Part shown: positions 44,351 to 52,816 of the stretch, one piece after another | Layout of the letters: every line of letters begins with the position of its first letter | How positions within the stretch are numbered: the first letter of the stretch is position 1 | Assembly (NCBI RefSeq): GCF_010470665.1 | Contig: NZ_VOPZ01000002.1 | Location: 49,055 to 113,054, forward strand | Direction of reading: 5' to 3' | Source of the DNA: Desulfovibrio sp. JC022 | GTDB taxonomy: Bacteria > Desulfobacterota > Desulfovibrionia > Desulfovibrionales > Desulfovibrionaceae | DNA: 64,000 bases | The notes under the pieces: generated by a model | Seen by the model: the letters and a program-made list of their open reading frames with translations, nothing else | The model's database searches: none | What the model was told of the DNA's origin: nothing | Program-made: the position numbers and the translations under genes

Positions 44351-45227
44351 CGAATTCAAGCCCATAACTCTTGAATGTCAGGATAAATTTGATGATGCCC
44401 TTGCGGCCTGCCCACAACGGACTTCCGACTACACTTTCGCAAATATCTGGGGCTGGACCGAACACTACGGACTTGAATTGCGTTGCGGTCAGTCCGGGCT
44501 GATCCATGTGCGTCAGACTAAGCCCGAAGTCATTAACTGGGCACCCATCGGAGACTGGTTCAGTGCGGATTGGGAAAAATGTGAACTAATGAACACTCCG
44601 GGCACCAAGTTCACCCGCGTACCGGAAAAGTTGGCCCTGTATCTCAAGGAACTCTTCAGCGATAAAATCGAAATCACTGAAAACCGGGATCATTTCGATT
44701 ACGTATATTCCGTACAGGAGCTAATCGAACTGCGCGGCAATCGTTTTCACAAAAAGAAAAATCTCTATCGCCAGTTCATGAAAAAGTACGATTACGAGTA
44801 CCGTGAAATCACCCCGGACTGCGTTGAGGAAGTGCTGGAAATGCAGCTAGAATGGTATCGCTGGCAGGAAGAAAACAATCACTCTGATGCTCTTGTGGCT
44901 GAAAACGAAGCGATCGCCAAAGTGCTTAAGGAAATGGACACCATCAAAAATCTTTCCGGGGGAACTCTGCGTATCGGTAACCGCATCATCGCCTACACCA
45001 TTGCCGAACCGCTCGGGGACGACACTATCGTTATCCATTTCGAGAAAGGGAACACCTATTTCAAAGGCGTTTACCAAGCCATCAACCAGATGTTTCTGGA
45101 GAACAATGCCAGCGACAGAAAGTTCGTCAACCGCGAGCAGGATCTCGGCGAGCCCGGATTGCGTAAAGCAAAAGAATCATACAATCCCGTAAATTTTATG
45201 AAGAAATATGAATTGACCGTACTTTAG
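44343..45227 (+). CDS. DUF2156 (phosphatidylglycerol lysyltransferase C-terminal-like) protein
   Basis: 294-aa soluble protein of the GNAT-like DUF2156 family. Marks are LAACPQRTSDYTFANIWGWTEHYGLELR near the N-terminus, ELRGNRFHKKKNLYRQFMKKYDYEYREI, and the C-terminal KGVYQAINQMFLENNASDRKFVNREQDLGEPGLRKAKESYNP. In MprF the related domain adds aminoacyl groups to lipids; stand-alone members are uncharacterised. Start overlaps the MATE gene. A repeat element begins at its stop. Confidence 0.87.
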   Translation: MTNEFKPITLECQDKFDDALAACPQRTSDYTFANIWGWTEHYGLELRCGQSGLIHVRQTKPEVINWAPIGDWFSADWEKCELMNTPGTKFTRVPEKLALYLKELFSDKIEITENRDHFDYVYSVQELIELRGNRFHKKKNLYRQFMKKYDYEYREITPDCVEEVLEMQLEWYRWQEENNHSDALVAENEAIAKVLKEMDTIKNLSGGTLRIGNRIIAYTIAEPLGDDTIVIHFEKGNTYFKGVYQAINQMFLENNASDRKFVNREQDLGEPGLRKAKESYNPVNFMKKYELTVL

Positions 45228-45316
45228 TTCGCCCCCGGCGGCCCTTCGGGGACCAAATAACCCTTTTGAAAAAGGGTTCTCTGGACTCTCCTAAAACTTT
45301 TAATAGGGCTTCGCCG
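45228..45316 (-). repeat. Modular intergenic repeat, copy 7
   Basis: Begins right after the DUF2156 stop with TTCGCCCCCGGCGGCCC, then AACCCTTTTGAAAAAGGGTT, a CTCTGGACTCTC spacer and AAAACTTTTAATAGGGCTTCGCC. Oriented with its core end towards the gene. Confidence 0.8.
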
Positions 45317-45360
45317 CTGGTTACGAAGAACTTTCTGGGAATCTAGTGAATAAAAAAACT

Positions 45361-45429
45361 AAAAGGTTTTGGGATTCTTAAACCCTTTTGCAAAAGGGTT
45401 TAAGGCCCCCGGCAGGGCCGCCGAAGGCT
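45361..45429 (+). repeat. Modular intergenic repeat, copy 8 (5' of phosphodiesterase)
   Basis: AAAAGGTTTTGGGATTC, hairpin TTAAACCCTTTTG / CAAAAGGGTTTAAG, GCCCCCGGCAGGG, CCGCCGAAGGC. The GAAGG lies 7 bases before the start codon of the next gene. Back-to-back with copy 7. Confidence 0.85.
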
Positions 45430-45434
45430 GTCTT

Positions 45435-46733
45435 ATGTTTTTTAAGCAAAAAGAAAGAAAGAGATTAGTAGTATTGGGGCTGGATGGACTTCCGGCCTCT
45501 CTTGCTTTGCAATGGGCGACTAAACTGCCCAATCTGGGCCGTATTGCAGGTAAATGCGAGCCTATTTCAGCCGAATTGCCGGAACTTTCCCCGGTAAACT
45601 GGACTTCATTCTTCACTGCGCAGAAGCCGGAGAAGCACGGACTTTACGGGTTCACGTCCATTGATCCGCAAAATTATACGCTTTCCATCAATAACTTTGA
45701 GCAAGTACTCTGTCCGACCATTTTCGATGCGCTGGGTGAAAAAGGACTGGTCAGCAAAATTATCAATCTACCCAACACTTACCCCGCTAAGTCGGTACGG
45801 GGTATGCTCATTTCCGGCTTTGTGGCTGACTCCCTTGAAAAAGCCGTGCAACCGCCATTTCTGCTTGGCCCGTTGCGTGATGCGGGATACCAGCTTGAAG
45901 CGGATACCAGCCGGGGCATTATGGACCCGGATTATCTTTTTGATCAGGTTGCACTAACCCTTGAACGCCGCTTGAAAGCACTGGAAATGTTCTGGAACGA
46001 CCTTGCGTGGGATTTGTTCACCATCGTCTTTACGGAGACGGACCGCCTTTTTCACTTTTTCTATCCCGCTTTCGAGGACGAAAATCATCCGCTTTATCCC
46101 AAGGCTGCTGAATTCATGCACAATTGGGACCGGGCAATCGGCATTGTGCTCGATAAATTTGAAGCTCTGCCGGGTGATAAAAAACTGATTGCATTCGCCG
46201 ACCACGGCTTTGCGGCACTTGAAACCGAAGTAGACCTGAACACCTTCCTCGTGCAGCATGGCTATCTTGAATACACTCAGCCCGCAAAAGACCAATGGGA
46301 TTCGACAATTATTTCCCCGAGCAGTAAAGCATTTGCCCTTGATCCCGGAAGAATATATATCCATACGTCTGATCGTTTCGGACGAGGACAGGTCAGCCCA
46401 GAACAAGCAATGAACATCGCTTCTGAAATAGCTGCGAAGCTTATGCTGCTCGAATTCAACGGCCAAAAGATCATGGATTCAGTGCAGACAACGCGCGAAG
46501 CTTACGGAGTTAACCCCATAGGCGACCCGCCGGACCTGATCTGCACCGCCAGACCGGGATTCGATCTCAAAGCCAAATTTGACCGAGTCGAGATATTCGG
46601 ATTCCACGGCAGAACCGGAACACACACTGTAAAAGACGCATTCTTCTACAGTTCCGACGGGCAGCAGATAAGCACCATGCACCAGACCGGACAAATCATA
46701 CTTGACTGGTTTAATATTACTTTGACAGATTAA
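45435..46733 (+). CDS. Type I phosphodiesterase/nucleotide pyrophosphatase family protein
   Basis: 432-aa alkaline-phosphatase-superfamily enzyme. Metal and nucleophile sites are visible as VVLGLDGLPASLA near the N-terminus, LSPVNWTSFFTAQKPEKHGLYGF with the nucleophile Thr/Ser, VFTETDRLFHFFYP, and FADHGFAALETEVDLN. The C-terminal GFHGRTGTHTVKDAFFYSSDG is also typical. The frame runs back to 45369 through repeat copy 8; ATG 45435 is chosen as it follows the repeat-borne GAAGG. Substrate unknown. Confidence 0.87.
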   Translation: MFFKQKERKRLVVLGLDGLPASLALQWATKLPNLGRIAGKCEPISAELPELSPVNWTSFFTAQKPEKHGLYGFTSIDPQNYTLSINNFEQVLCPTIFDALGEKGLVSKIINLPNTYPAKSVRGMLISGFVADSLEKAVQPPFLLGPLRDAGYQLEADTSRGIMDPDYLFDQVALTLERRLKALEMFWNDLAWDLFTIVFTETDRLFHFFYPAFEDENHPLYPKAAEFMHNWDRAIGIVLDKFEALPGDKKLIAFADHGFAALETEVDLNTFLVQHGYLEYTQPAKDQWDSTIISPSSKAFALDPGRIYIHTSDRFGRGQVSPEQAMNIASEIAAKLMLLEFNGQKIMDSVQTTREAYGVNPIGDPPDLICTARPGFDLKAKFDRVEIFGFHGRTGTHTVKDAFFYSSDGQQISTMHQTGQIILDWFNITLTD

Positions 46734-46762
46734 GAAATTCACAACAAATTTTACATACGAAA

Positions 46763-46848
46763 CGGCAAAGCCCTATTAAAAGTTTTTGGGATTCTTAAAC
46801 CCTTTTTACAAAAAGGGTTTAAGGCCCCCGGCAGGGTCGCCGAAGGCT
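46763..46848 (+). repeat. Modular intergenic repeat, copy 9 (5' of helicase)
   Basis: GGCAAAGCCCTATTAAAAG, TTTTTGGGATTC, hairpin TTAAACCCTTTTTA / AAAAAGGGTTTAAG, GCCCCCGGCAGGG, TCGCCGAAGGC. Ends seven bases before the helicase start codon. Confidence 0.85.
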
Positions 46849-46855
46849 ATATATC

Positions 46856-48973
46856 ATGATAGATTTTCAGAAAGAATTAAACCCGGCGCAGTATGAAGCT
46901 GCTACACATCCGCAAGGTCCGGTGCTGGTTATTGCCGGTGCTGGCAGCGGCAAAACACGCACCATTGTTTACCGTCTGGCATGGCTGGTGGAACAGGGCA
47001 TCCCGCCCGAATCCATCCTGCTGATGACCTTCACCCGCAAAGCCGCGCAGGAAATGCTGCAACGTACCGAACTGATTCTGGGCAGAGACCTGCACGGCAC
47101 TCAAGGCGGAACTTTCCATGCATTCGCTTATTCAATATTGCGCCAGAACGCTGCGGAAATAGGCTTCCCCAACGGCATCACCCTCATGGACCGCAGTGAC
47201 TCTGAAGCAGCCGTTAAAGAAGTCAAAGACAGCCTGAAATTCGGCAAAGGTGATCGCTCATATCCCAAAAAATCCACCTTGCTGGATATGATCAGCAAAT
47301 CGCGGAACAAGGAAACCTCCATCGATACGCTGGTCAATTCCGAGGCCTTTCATCTGGCAACTTACGCATCCGAGATGGAAGAAATCGCCAAAGGTTACGC
47401 TGTCTATAAAAAACAGCACGGACTGATGGATTACGATGACCTGCTCTTCTACCTTGAAAAGCTGCTCCAAGAAGATAAATTCCTGCGTAACTCCCTGCGC
47501 TCGCGCTACCAGTACATCATGGTGGACGAATATCAGGATACCAACCTTGTGCAGGCCCGCATCGTAGGATTGCTGGCCGGAAAAAACGGAAACGTCATGG
47601 CTGTGGGCGATGATGCCCAGTCCATTTATTCTTTCCGTGGCGCAGACGTTACCAACATTTTGAAATTTCCCGATATTTTTGAAGATGTAAAAGTCGTGCG
47701 GCTGGAGCAGAACTACCGCTCCACCCAGCCCATCCTCGACCTGACTAACGCCATTCTAGACGGGGCCGAGATCAAATTCGATAAAAAACTTTTCACTGAA
47801 CAGACTTGGGGAAACAAACCTCAACTCATGGTTCCCCTCAGTGATTTCAGCCAGTCCAACCGCGTACTGGACCGGATCATCGAACTCCAAAAAAAGCATG
47901 GCCCGGAAGAAGTGGCTGTTCTTTTCCGCGCCGGATACCAGAGTTACGGGCTGGAAGTTGCCCTTAAACGTCTGGGCGTTGGCTTCAAAAAATACGGCGG
48001 TCTGAAATTCAACGAAGCCGCGCATATCAAAGACGTGCTGGCCTTCATGCGTTTGGTCAGCAACCCGGCGGATATCATTGCTTGGCAGCGTACCCTTGGA
48101 CACATCAAGGGAGTAGGTCCCAAGACCGCGACTAAAATCGCTCAAGCTGTAATTTCCGCAGACCAGAAAGCACTGGGAAAATTTACGAAGAAGTACCAGT
48201 TGCTACAGGATATTTTGCGCGATCTTGACGGACTGCGGAAAAAGAACTCCTCCCCGGCAACCTGCCTTGAAATCATCGTACCGCTTTACAAGCCATTGTT
48301 GGTAGCTCAATACCCGGACGATTACCCGCGCCGCGAAGCCGGAATTGAGCAGCTCAGCCAGATTGCATCCAACTACGATGATCTGGAATATTTCCTGACT
48401 GACCTTTGCCTTGATCCCGATCAGCACAACGAGGAAGAGAAAGCGGAAGATGTAGTCACCCTTTCCACTATCCATTCCGCCAAGGGTCTGGAATGGAACG
48501 CGGTCATCATCATCGACCTCGTGGAAGATCGTTTTCCTTCCCGCAAATCCATGCAGAAGCCCAATGAATATGAAGAAGAACGCCGTCTTCTTTACGTAGC
48601 CTGCACCCGTGCACGGCAGGAACTTATCATGTGTGCCCCGGCTTCCATCAACCGTAAAAATACGGACTTCTCCGAACCGGCGGTGCCCAGCCCGTTTCTA
48701 CGCGAGCTGGATCCCGAGCTTTTCGATGAATTGCAGGAATCCTATTCCGGCGGCATGGCGAAAAAGAAAAACAGGGTGGCACAGCCCGATCCCTATTCTG
48801 CTCCTTCGGTTTCAACCACCCAAAAGCCCGCGCCCATGAAGCTGGGTCATTGCAAGCACAAGATATTCGGGCGCGGCAAGATCATTGAGCGCATCGAGCC
48901 TAACAAGCTGCGGATTAATTTCCCCGGCTTCGGCCCCAAAGTGATAGTCGAAGATTTCGTGGAGATGTTGTAA
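46856..48973 (+). CDS. UvrD/PcrA-type superfamily 1 DNA helicase
   Basis: 705-aa 3'-5' helicase. Motifs in order: LNPAQYEAATH (Q motif), VIAGAGSGKTRTIVYRLAWL (I), LLMTFTRKAAQEM (Ia), FHAFAYSILR, IMVDEYQDTNLVQ (II), AVGDDAQSIYSFRGAD (III), LEQNYRSTQPIL (IV), STIHSAKGLEWNAVIII (V) and EERRLLYVACTRARQEL (VI). The C-terminal HKIFGRGKIIERI is the Tudor-like RNA polymerase-contact module of UvrD/PcrA proteins. Involved in repair or replication. The start follows a repeat-borne GAAGG. Confidence 0.93.
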   Translation: MIDFQKELNPAQYEAATHPQGPVLVIAGAGSGKTRTIVYRLAWLVEQGIPPESILLMTFTRKAAQEMLQRTELILGRDLHGTQGGTFHAFAYSILRQNAAEIGFPNGITLMDRSDSEAAVKEVKDSLKFGKGDRSYPKKSTLLDMISKSRNKETSIDTLVNSEAFHLATYASEMEEIAKGYAVYKKQHGLMDYDDLLFYLEKLLQEDKFLRNSLRSRYQYIMVDEYQDTNLVQARIVGLLAGKNGNVMAVGDDAQSIYSFRGADVTNILKFPDIFEDVKVVRLEQNYRSTQPILDLTNAILDGAEIKFDKKLFTEQTWGNKPQLMVPLSDFSQSNRVLDRIIELQKKHGPEEVAVLFRAGYQSYGLEVALKRLGVGFKKYGGLKFNEAAHIKDVLAFMRLVSNPADIIAWQRTLGHIKGVGPKTATKIAQAVISADQKALGKFTKKYQLLQDILRDLDGLRKKNSSPATCLEIIVPLYKPLLVAQYPDDYPRREAGIEQLSQIASNYDDLEYFLTDLCLDPDQHNEEEKAEDVVTLSTIHSAKGLEWNAVIIIDLVEDRFPSRKSMQKPNEYEEERRLLYVACTRARQELIMCAPASINRKNTDFSEPAVPSPFLRELDPELFDELQESYSGGMAKKKNRVAQPDPYSAPSVSTTQKPAPMKLGHCKHKIFGRGKIIERIEPNKLRINFPGFGPKVIVEDFVEML

Positions 48974-48979
48974 GATTAT

Positions 48980-49072
48980 TTGATGCGCTACGCGCTTTTA
49001 ATGAAATAATTTTGCCTCCGGCGGCTTAACCCCTTTCCAAAAGGGTTTAAGAATCCCAAAACGTTTTAATAG
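48980..49072 (-). repeat. Modular intergenic repeat, copy 10 (long form)
   Basis: On the minus strand: CTATTAAAACG, TTTTGGGATTC, TTAAACCCTTTTGG / AAAGGGGTTAAG, CCGCCGGAGGCAAAAT, ATTAAAAGCGCGTAGCGCATCAAA. The tail hairpin lies 7 bases after the helicase stop. Confidence 0.85.
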
Positions 49073-49112
49073 TTTTTATTCACTATTCAATCGTAAAATT
49101 GTCCGTTAACGA

Positions 49113-49198
49113 CGGCGAAGCCCTAATAAAAGTTTTTGAAGTGTCCAGAGAAACTTTTTCCAAAAAGTTTCTTTGGCCCTCGGAGAGCCGCCGGAGGC
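49113..49198 (+). repeat. Modular intergenic repeat, copy 11 (5' of thiL)
   Basis: GGCGAAGCCCTAATAAAAG, TTTTTGAAGTGTCCAGAG, hairpin AAACTTTTTCCAAAAAGTTT, CTTTGGCCCTCGGAGAG, CCGCCGGAGGC. GGAGG ends five bases before the thiL ATG, an ideal Shine-Dalgarno spacing. Confidence 0.85.
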
Positions 49199-49202
49199 AA
49201 TT

Positions 49203-50174
49203 ATGACCAAGCTAAATTCAGAACAAGACTTCCTGACCCTGATCGATAAATTTTTCCCGTCCGAAAATGGACATGTCACTCTTGGACGCGGGGACGACTG
49301 CTCTGTCCTGCGTGCGGGGAAAGACTTGTGCATCAGTAAAGACTTATTTCTGGAAGATGTGCATTTCAGAAGATCATATTTTTCCCCGGCGGACATCGGC
49401 TATAAATCCCTTGCGGTAAATATCAGTGATATTGCAGCCATGGGCGGTCAGCCTTGCGGATTCGCACTGGGCCTGATTATTCCTCCCAATCTGGAAAATG
49501 AATTCTGGGAACCGTTTTTTAAATCCATGTCTGCGCTCGCGCAGCAGCATGACCTAATCCTAGCTGGCGGAGATCTTTCCGGAGGGCAATATCTCGGTGT
49601 TTCTGTAACTGTCTGGGGCGAAGCCGCTGGAGGACGTTTTTTATCGAGAGGTAACGCAAAGCCGGGAGATATTTTATTTCTGCACGGCCCTGCGGGTATG
49701 GCCCGCACCGGACTGCTGACCCTTGAAGATCTAGGACCAAAAGCAGCTGAAATTTACCCCGAATGCGTGCAAGCCCACCTGCGCCCGTCCATGCGCGTTG
49801 CCGCCGGAATAGAACTGGCCGAGTCGCCTCATGTAAAAGGACTAATGGATCTCTCAGATGGATTGGCCCGCGATTTGCCCCGTTTTCTGGGCTGCTGTGC
49901 AGGAAATGTAGGAGCTGAAATTTCACTGGATAAATCGAAATTGCACGAAGAAATCGTTCGCTATGCTGAATCAAAATCGATTTCCTCAGCAGAACACGCC
50001 TTTCTCGGTGGTGAGGATTACGCCCTGTTCGGAGCTGCTTCCGCGGAAGGATTTGAAGAATTAAAAGCAGCAATCCCCGGCCTGTACCAGATAGGCACAA
50101 TCACCGGGGACAATAAAGTATTCCTAAACGGCAGGAAATATACAGCTGGGGGCTTCGACCACTTTTCCAAATAA
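49203..50174 (+). CDS. thiL: Thiamine-monophosphate kinase
   Basis: Makes thiamine diphosphate from the monophosphate with ATP. 323 aa. Motifs are LGRGDDCSVLRAGKDLCISKDLFLEDVHFRRSYFSP with the metal-binding Asp residues, GYKSLAVNISDIAAMGGQPCGFALGL, LAGGDLSGGQ and GLMDLSDGLARDLPR, plus GGEDYALFGA at the C-terminus. ATG 49203 is fixed by the repeat-derived GGAGG. The thiamine gene thiC is 1 kb away on the other strand. Confidence 0.95.
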   Translation: MTKLNSEQDFLTLIDKFFPSENGHVTLGRGDDCSVLRAGKDLCISKDLFLEDVHFRRSYFSPADIGYKSLAVNISDIAAMGGQPCGFALGLIIPPNLENEFWEPFFKSMSALAQQHDLILAGGDLSGGQYLGVSVTVWGEAAGGRFLSRGNAKPGDILFLHGPAGMARTGLLTLEDLGPKAAEIYPECVQAHLRPSMRVAAGIELAESPHVKGLMDLSDGLARDLPRFLGCCAGNVGAEISLDKSKLHEEIVRYAESKSISSAEHAFLGGEDYALFGAASAEGFEELKAAIPGLYQIGTITGDNKVFLNGRKYTAGGFDHFSK

Positions 50175-50179
50175 ATTCA

Positions 50180-50345
50180 GCGAAGCTTACTAAAAGTTTT
50201 GGGGATTCTTGCATTAGCTCTTAGGCGAGCGGTCTTTCCGCGAGTCTTAGAGATAACGACAGTGGAACAAACCCTTTTTACAAAAAGGGTTTAAGCCGCC
50301 GGAGGCGAAATCTTTTAATCAAAAAGCGCGATAGCGCATCAAAAT
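50180..50345 (+). repeat. Modular intergenic repeat, copy 12, with internal insertion
   Basis: AGCGAAGCTTACTAAAAG, TTTTGGGGATTC, then about 60 bases not present in other copies (50211-50270, itself an imperfect hairpin near GCGAGCGGTCTTTCCGCGAG). It resumes with AACCCTTTTTA / AAAAAGGGTTTAAG, CCGCCGGAGGCGAAATC, AATCAAAAAGCGCG, ATAGCGCATCAAAAT. Fills the whole gap between convergent thiL and the HlyIII gene. Confidence 0.8.
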
Positions 50346-51004
50346 CAACTCCAGCCCAAGGCCGTAATATACTTATACATAACCCAGAAGTGACAAAAGC
50401 TTCCGGCCATGACGAATACATGAAATATTTCATGAAAACCGAAGAACTCGGGCCATGGATCAGGACGCTTCAGGGCGTAGATAACCGCACCAACAGAATA
50501 CATAATTCCACCAGCCAACAGCCAAAGCAAAGCGCCGGTCTGTAAAGCCTGAATCAAGGGATAAGCTCCCACAATTACCAGCCAGCCCATAGCAAGATAG
50601 AAGCCGGTAGACAGCCAGCGCGGTGCATTCAGCCAAACCATCTTGGTAATGATCCCGGCCACAGCCATAGACCAGATAGCTGCAAACAATGACCAGCCCC
50701 AAGCCCCCTTCAGCCCCACAAGACAGATGGGTGTGTAAGTTGCGGCTATATAAATGTAGATCATGGAATGATCGAGCTTGCGCAGCCACAGGATGCCCTG
50801 CTTGGAAAGGGGTAACCAGTGGTAAAGGGTACTGGCAAGGTAGAGTAAAATCATTCCCCCGCCGAAGACCGAAAAAGTAACCACATGCATCACGCTGGTC
50901 GGATTGACTGAAGAAACCAGCAACATAACCAGCCCAGCAATAGCAAGACAAAAACCTATAAAATGAGTTAACCCGCTCATGGGGTCGCGTACATATTGCA
51001 GCAT
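50345..51004 (-). CDS. Hemolysin III / PAQR family membrane protein (YqfA-like)
   Basis: 219 aa with seven predicted membrane segments. Conserved metal-site motifs are LASTLYHWLPLS (near residue 60), LRKLDHSMIYIYIAATYTP, and FGFHEIFHVFVMAGSFCHFWVMY near the C-terminus. Despite the historic name, the family role in bacteria is mostly lipid or membrane homeostasis. Monocistronic; its stop abuts repeat copy 12. Confidence 0.92.
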   Translation of the reverse strand: MLQYVRDPMSGLTHFIGFCLAIAGLVMLLVSSVNPTSVMHVVTFSVFGGGMILLYLASTLYHWLPLSKQGILWLRKLDHSMIYIYIAATYTPICLVGLKGAWGWSLFAAIWSMAVAGIITKMVWLNAPRWLSTGFYLAMGWLVIVGAYPLIQALQTGALLWLLAGGIMYSVGAVIYALKRPDPWPEFFGFHEIFHVFVMAGSFCHFWVMYKYITALGWS

Positions 51005-51136
51005 AACATCCCGTCCTTGAATAGCGAATTAGTCCTTAAAATTTTCCCGGAAAAACAGCTTGCAGGAAATTCTGCAAAAAGCGGGCAAAAGCTCGCATTC
51101 AAACGATCGTTTAAATATAAGATAATTACATTACAC

Positions 51137-51171
51137 AAAAAAAGCCCGTAACACCAGCGGTGTTACGGGCC
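51137..51171 (-). terminator. Intrinsic terminator after thiC
   Basis: Perfect stem GCCCGTAACACC / GGTGTTACGGGC with a 3-base loop; the minus strand continues TTTTTTTGTG. Confidence 0.95.
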
Positions 51172-51219
51172 ATTATCATCTATAGACGTACAGAGCGGCT
51201 TTTATAGTATCAGTCAGGA

Positions 51220-52488
51220 CTATTCGGAAAGCATACGAACTGCGCAGAATTTTCCGCACATAGCGCATTCTTTTTCATCTTTGTGGTCTTTTCTACGGGC
51301 GCAGGCCAGAGCAGGGTCGATTGCCAGTTCGGCAATGCGGTCCCAGTCAAGTTCCTTACGTGCGATAGAAATGTCTTTGTCACGCTGAACAGCATCCTTA
51401 CGGCCAAGTCCTACTTCACCGCACTGGGCGGCAACGAGAGAAGCCTTAACACCATTCCAAACGTCATCAATTTCAGGCAGGGTCAGGTGCTCTGCGGGAG
51501 TGAGGTAGCAGAGAAAATCCACACCGTTCATAACAGCAATTGCACCACCGATGGCACCGGCAATGTGGTCATAGCCGGGAGCGGAATCAGTTACCAGAGG
51601 TCCGAGAACGTAGAGAGGTGCGTTATAGGTTGCAGCCTTGATACCGCGAATCTGTGCTTCCACAAGATTCATGGGCACGTGACCGGGGCCTTCGATCATG
51701 GCCTGAACGCCATATTCATGAGCGCGCTTGGCAAGCTTGCCGAGTACGAGAACTTCTTCCCACTGCGCAGCATCACCGGCGTCTTCACCAGCACCGGGAC
51801 GAAGTCCGTCACCAAGGCTGAGGGTTACGTTGTGCTTGAGGCAGACTTCGAGAATTCTATCGTAGTTGGTGAGCAGCGGGTTTTCCGCATCGTTATCACG
51901 CATCCAACGGGCAAGGATAGAGCCGCCGCGGGAAACGATTCCCAGCAGGCGTTCGCCTTCTTCGGTTGCCCACTCAGCACCACGACGGGTCAGGCCACAA
52001 TGCAGAGTCATGAAATCTACACCCTGCTCTGCTTCTTTCTCAATCTCTTTAAGGAGTTCATCAAAAGAAAAACCTGCGGGGTCTTCATCGCGTGCAACAT
52101 ACTGCTGAGCCATTGCATAGATGGGCACGGTACCCAGAGGCAGCGGGCACTGAGCCAGCATATCAGTCCTGATTCCATCAAGATCACCATCAGTGGAAAG
52201 GTCCATCACAGCGTGTGCACCGGCTTTCCATGCGGTATCAAGTTTCTTCATTTCCTTTTCACGGTCACTCTTAAAAGGAGAAGTACCGATGTTGGCGTTT
52301 ACTTTAACCTTTGCGGGCTGCCCGATGAGGGTGGGAGTTACATTCTTGTGATTGGGGTTCCCAAGCAGAACCATGGTCCCGTCTTCAATGCCCTGAATAA
52401 TGGTCTCTTTTGAAAGACCTTCGCTCTTGCAAAGTTCATCAATGCTGGAATCAAATATGCTTTTGAGAGCTTTATTTTTTGAAAACAT
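51220..52488 (-). CDS. thiC: Phosphomethylpyrimidine synthase
   Basis: Radical SAM enzyme converting aminoimidazole ribotide to HMP phosphate for thiamine. 422 aa, the shorter bacterial form. Motifs are GTSPFKSDREKEMKKLDTAWKAGAHAVMDLSTDGDLD, DFMTLHCGLT, SRGGSILARWM, LSLGDGLRPGAGEDAGDAAQWEE and MIEGPGHVPMNLVEAQI. The C-terminal radical SAM Cys cluster is CARRKDHKDEKECAMCGKFCAVRM. AAGGAA precedes the ATG. Strikingly, no TPP riboswitch is seen in the 328-base upstream region. Confidence 0.96.
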   Translation of the reverse strand: MFSKNKALKSIFDSSIDELCKSEGLSKETIIQGIEDGTMVLLGNPNHKNVTPTLIGQPAKVKVNANIGTSPFKSDREKEMKKLDTAWKAGAHAVMDLSTDGDLDGIRTDMLAQCPLPLGTVPIYAMAQQYVARDEDPAGFSFDELLKEIEKEAEQGVDFMTLHCGLTRRGAEWATEEGERLLGIVSRGGSILARWMRDNDAENPLLTNYDRILEVCLKHNVTLSLGDGLRPGAGEDAGDAAQWEEVLVLGKLAKRAHEYGVQAMIEGPGHVPMNLVEAQIRGIKAATYNAPLYVLGPLVTDSAPGYDHIAGAIGGAIAVMNGVDFLCYLTPAEHLTLPEIDDVWNGVKASLVAAQCGEVGLGRKDAVQRDKDISIARKELDWDRIAELAIDPALACARRKDHKDEKECAMCGKFCAVRMLSE

Positions 52489-52816
52489 CTGATTTCCTTA
52501 TAACGTTATTTAGGATTGTGCATTTTTCGTATTATCAATGGTGTCTGTACAGGCAATGTCCTTACCTTAATTCGTCAGCGGGTACAATGGAACTTTTTAC
52601 CCCGAAATCAAATAAGAGCAGGACTTCCCGCAGACTTACGAAAAACACCTCTACTGACTTTTCGTTAATTCTATACACTTAAAGTGTGTCATTTCAGAAT
52701 TTTATCATGGAAAATTAAACAGATACAAAATCAAATTTGCGTTTATGCCAATTTTCTAGTAGATCAGCAATTCATATTTTCTTGCGACACATAATATTTC
52801 AAGGGGGAAATTTAAA
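52489..52816. other. Gene-free divergent gap between thiC and antiporter gene
   Basis: No gene, terminator or THI-box is recognised. It holds a weak inverted repeat with ACGAAAA and TTTTCGT arms at about 52638-52666 and scattered TTTTTCGTA-like words. It presumably carries the two divergent promoters. Confidence 0.4.

Noticed and set aside
45369..45434. 22-codon extension of the phosphodiesterase gene
   Set aside because: The bases are repeat copy 8; the repeat-borne GAAGG sits before ATG 45435.
51283..52413. 376-codon open frame antisense to thiC
   Set aside because: Fully overlapped by thiC with intact motifs; no ribosome-binding site or homology look.
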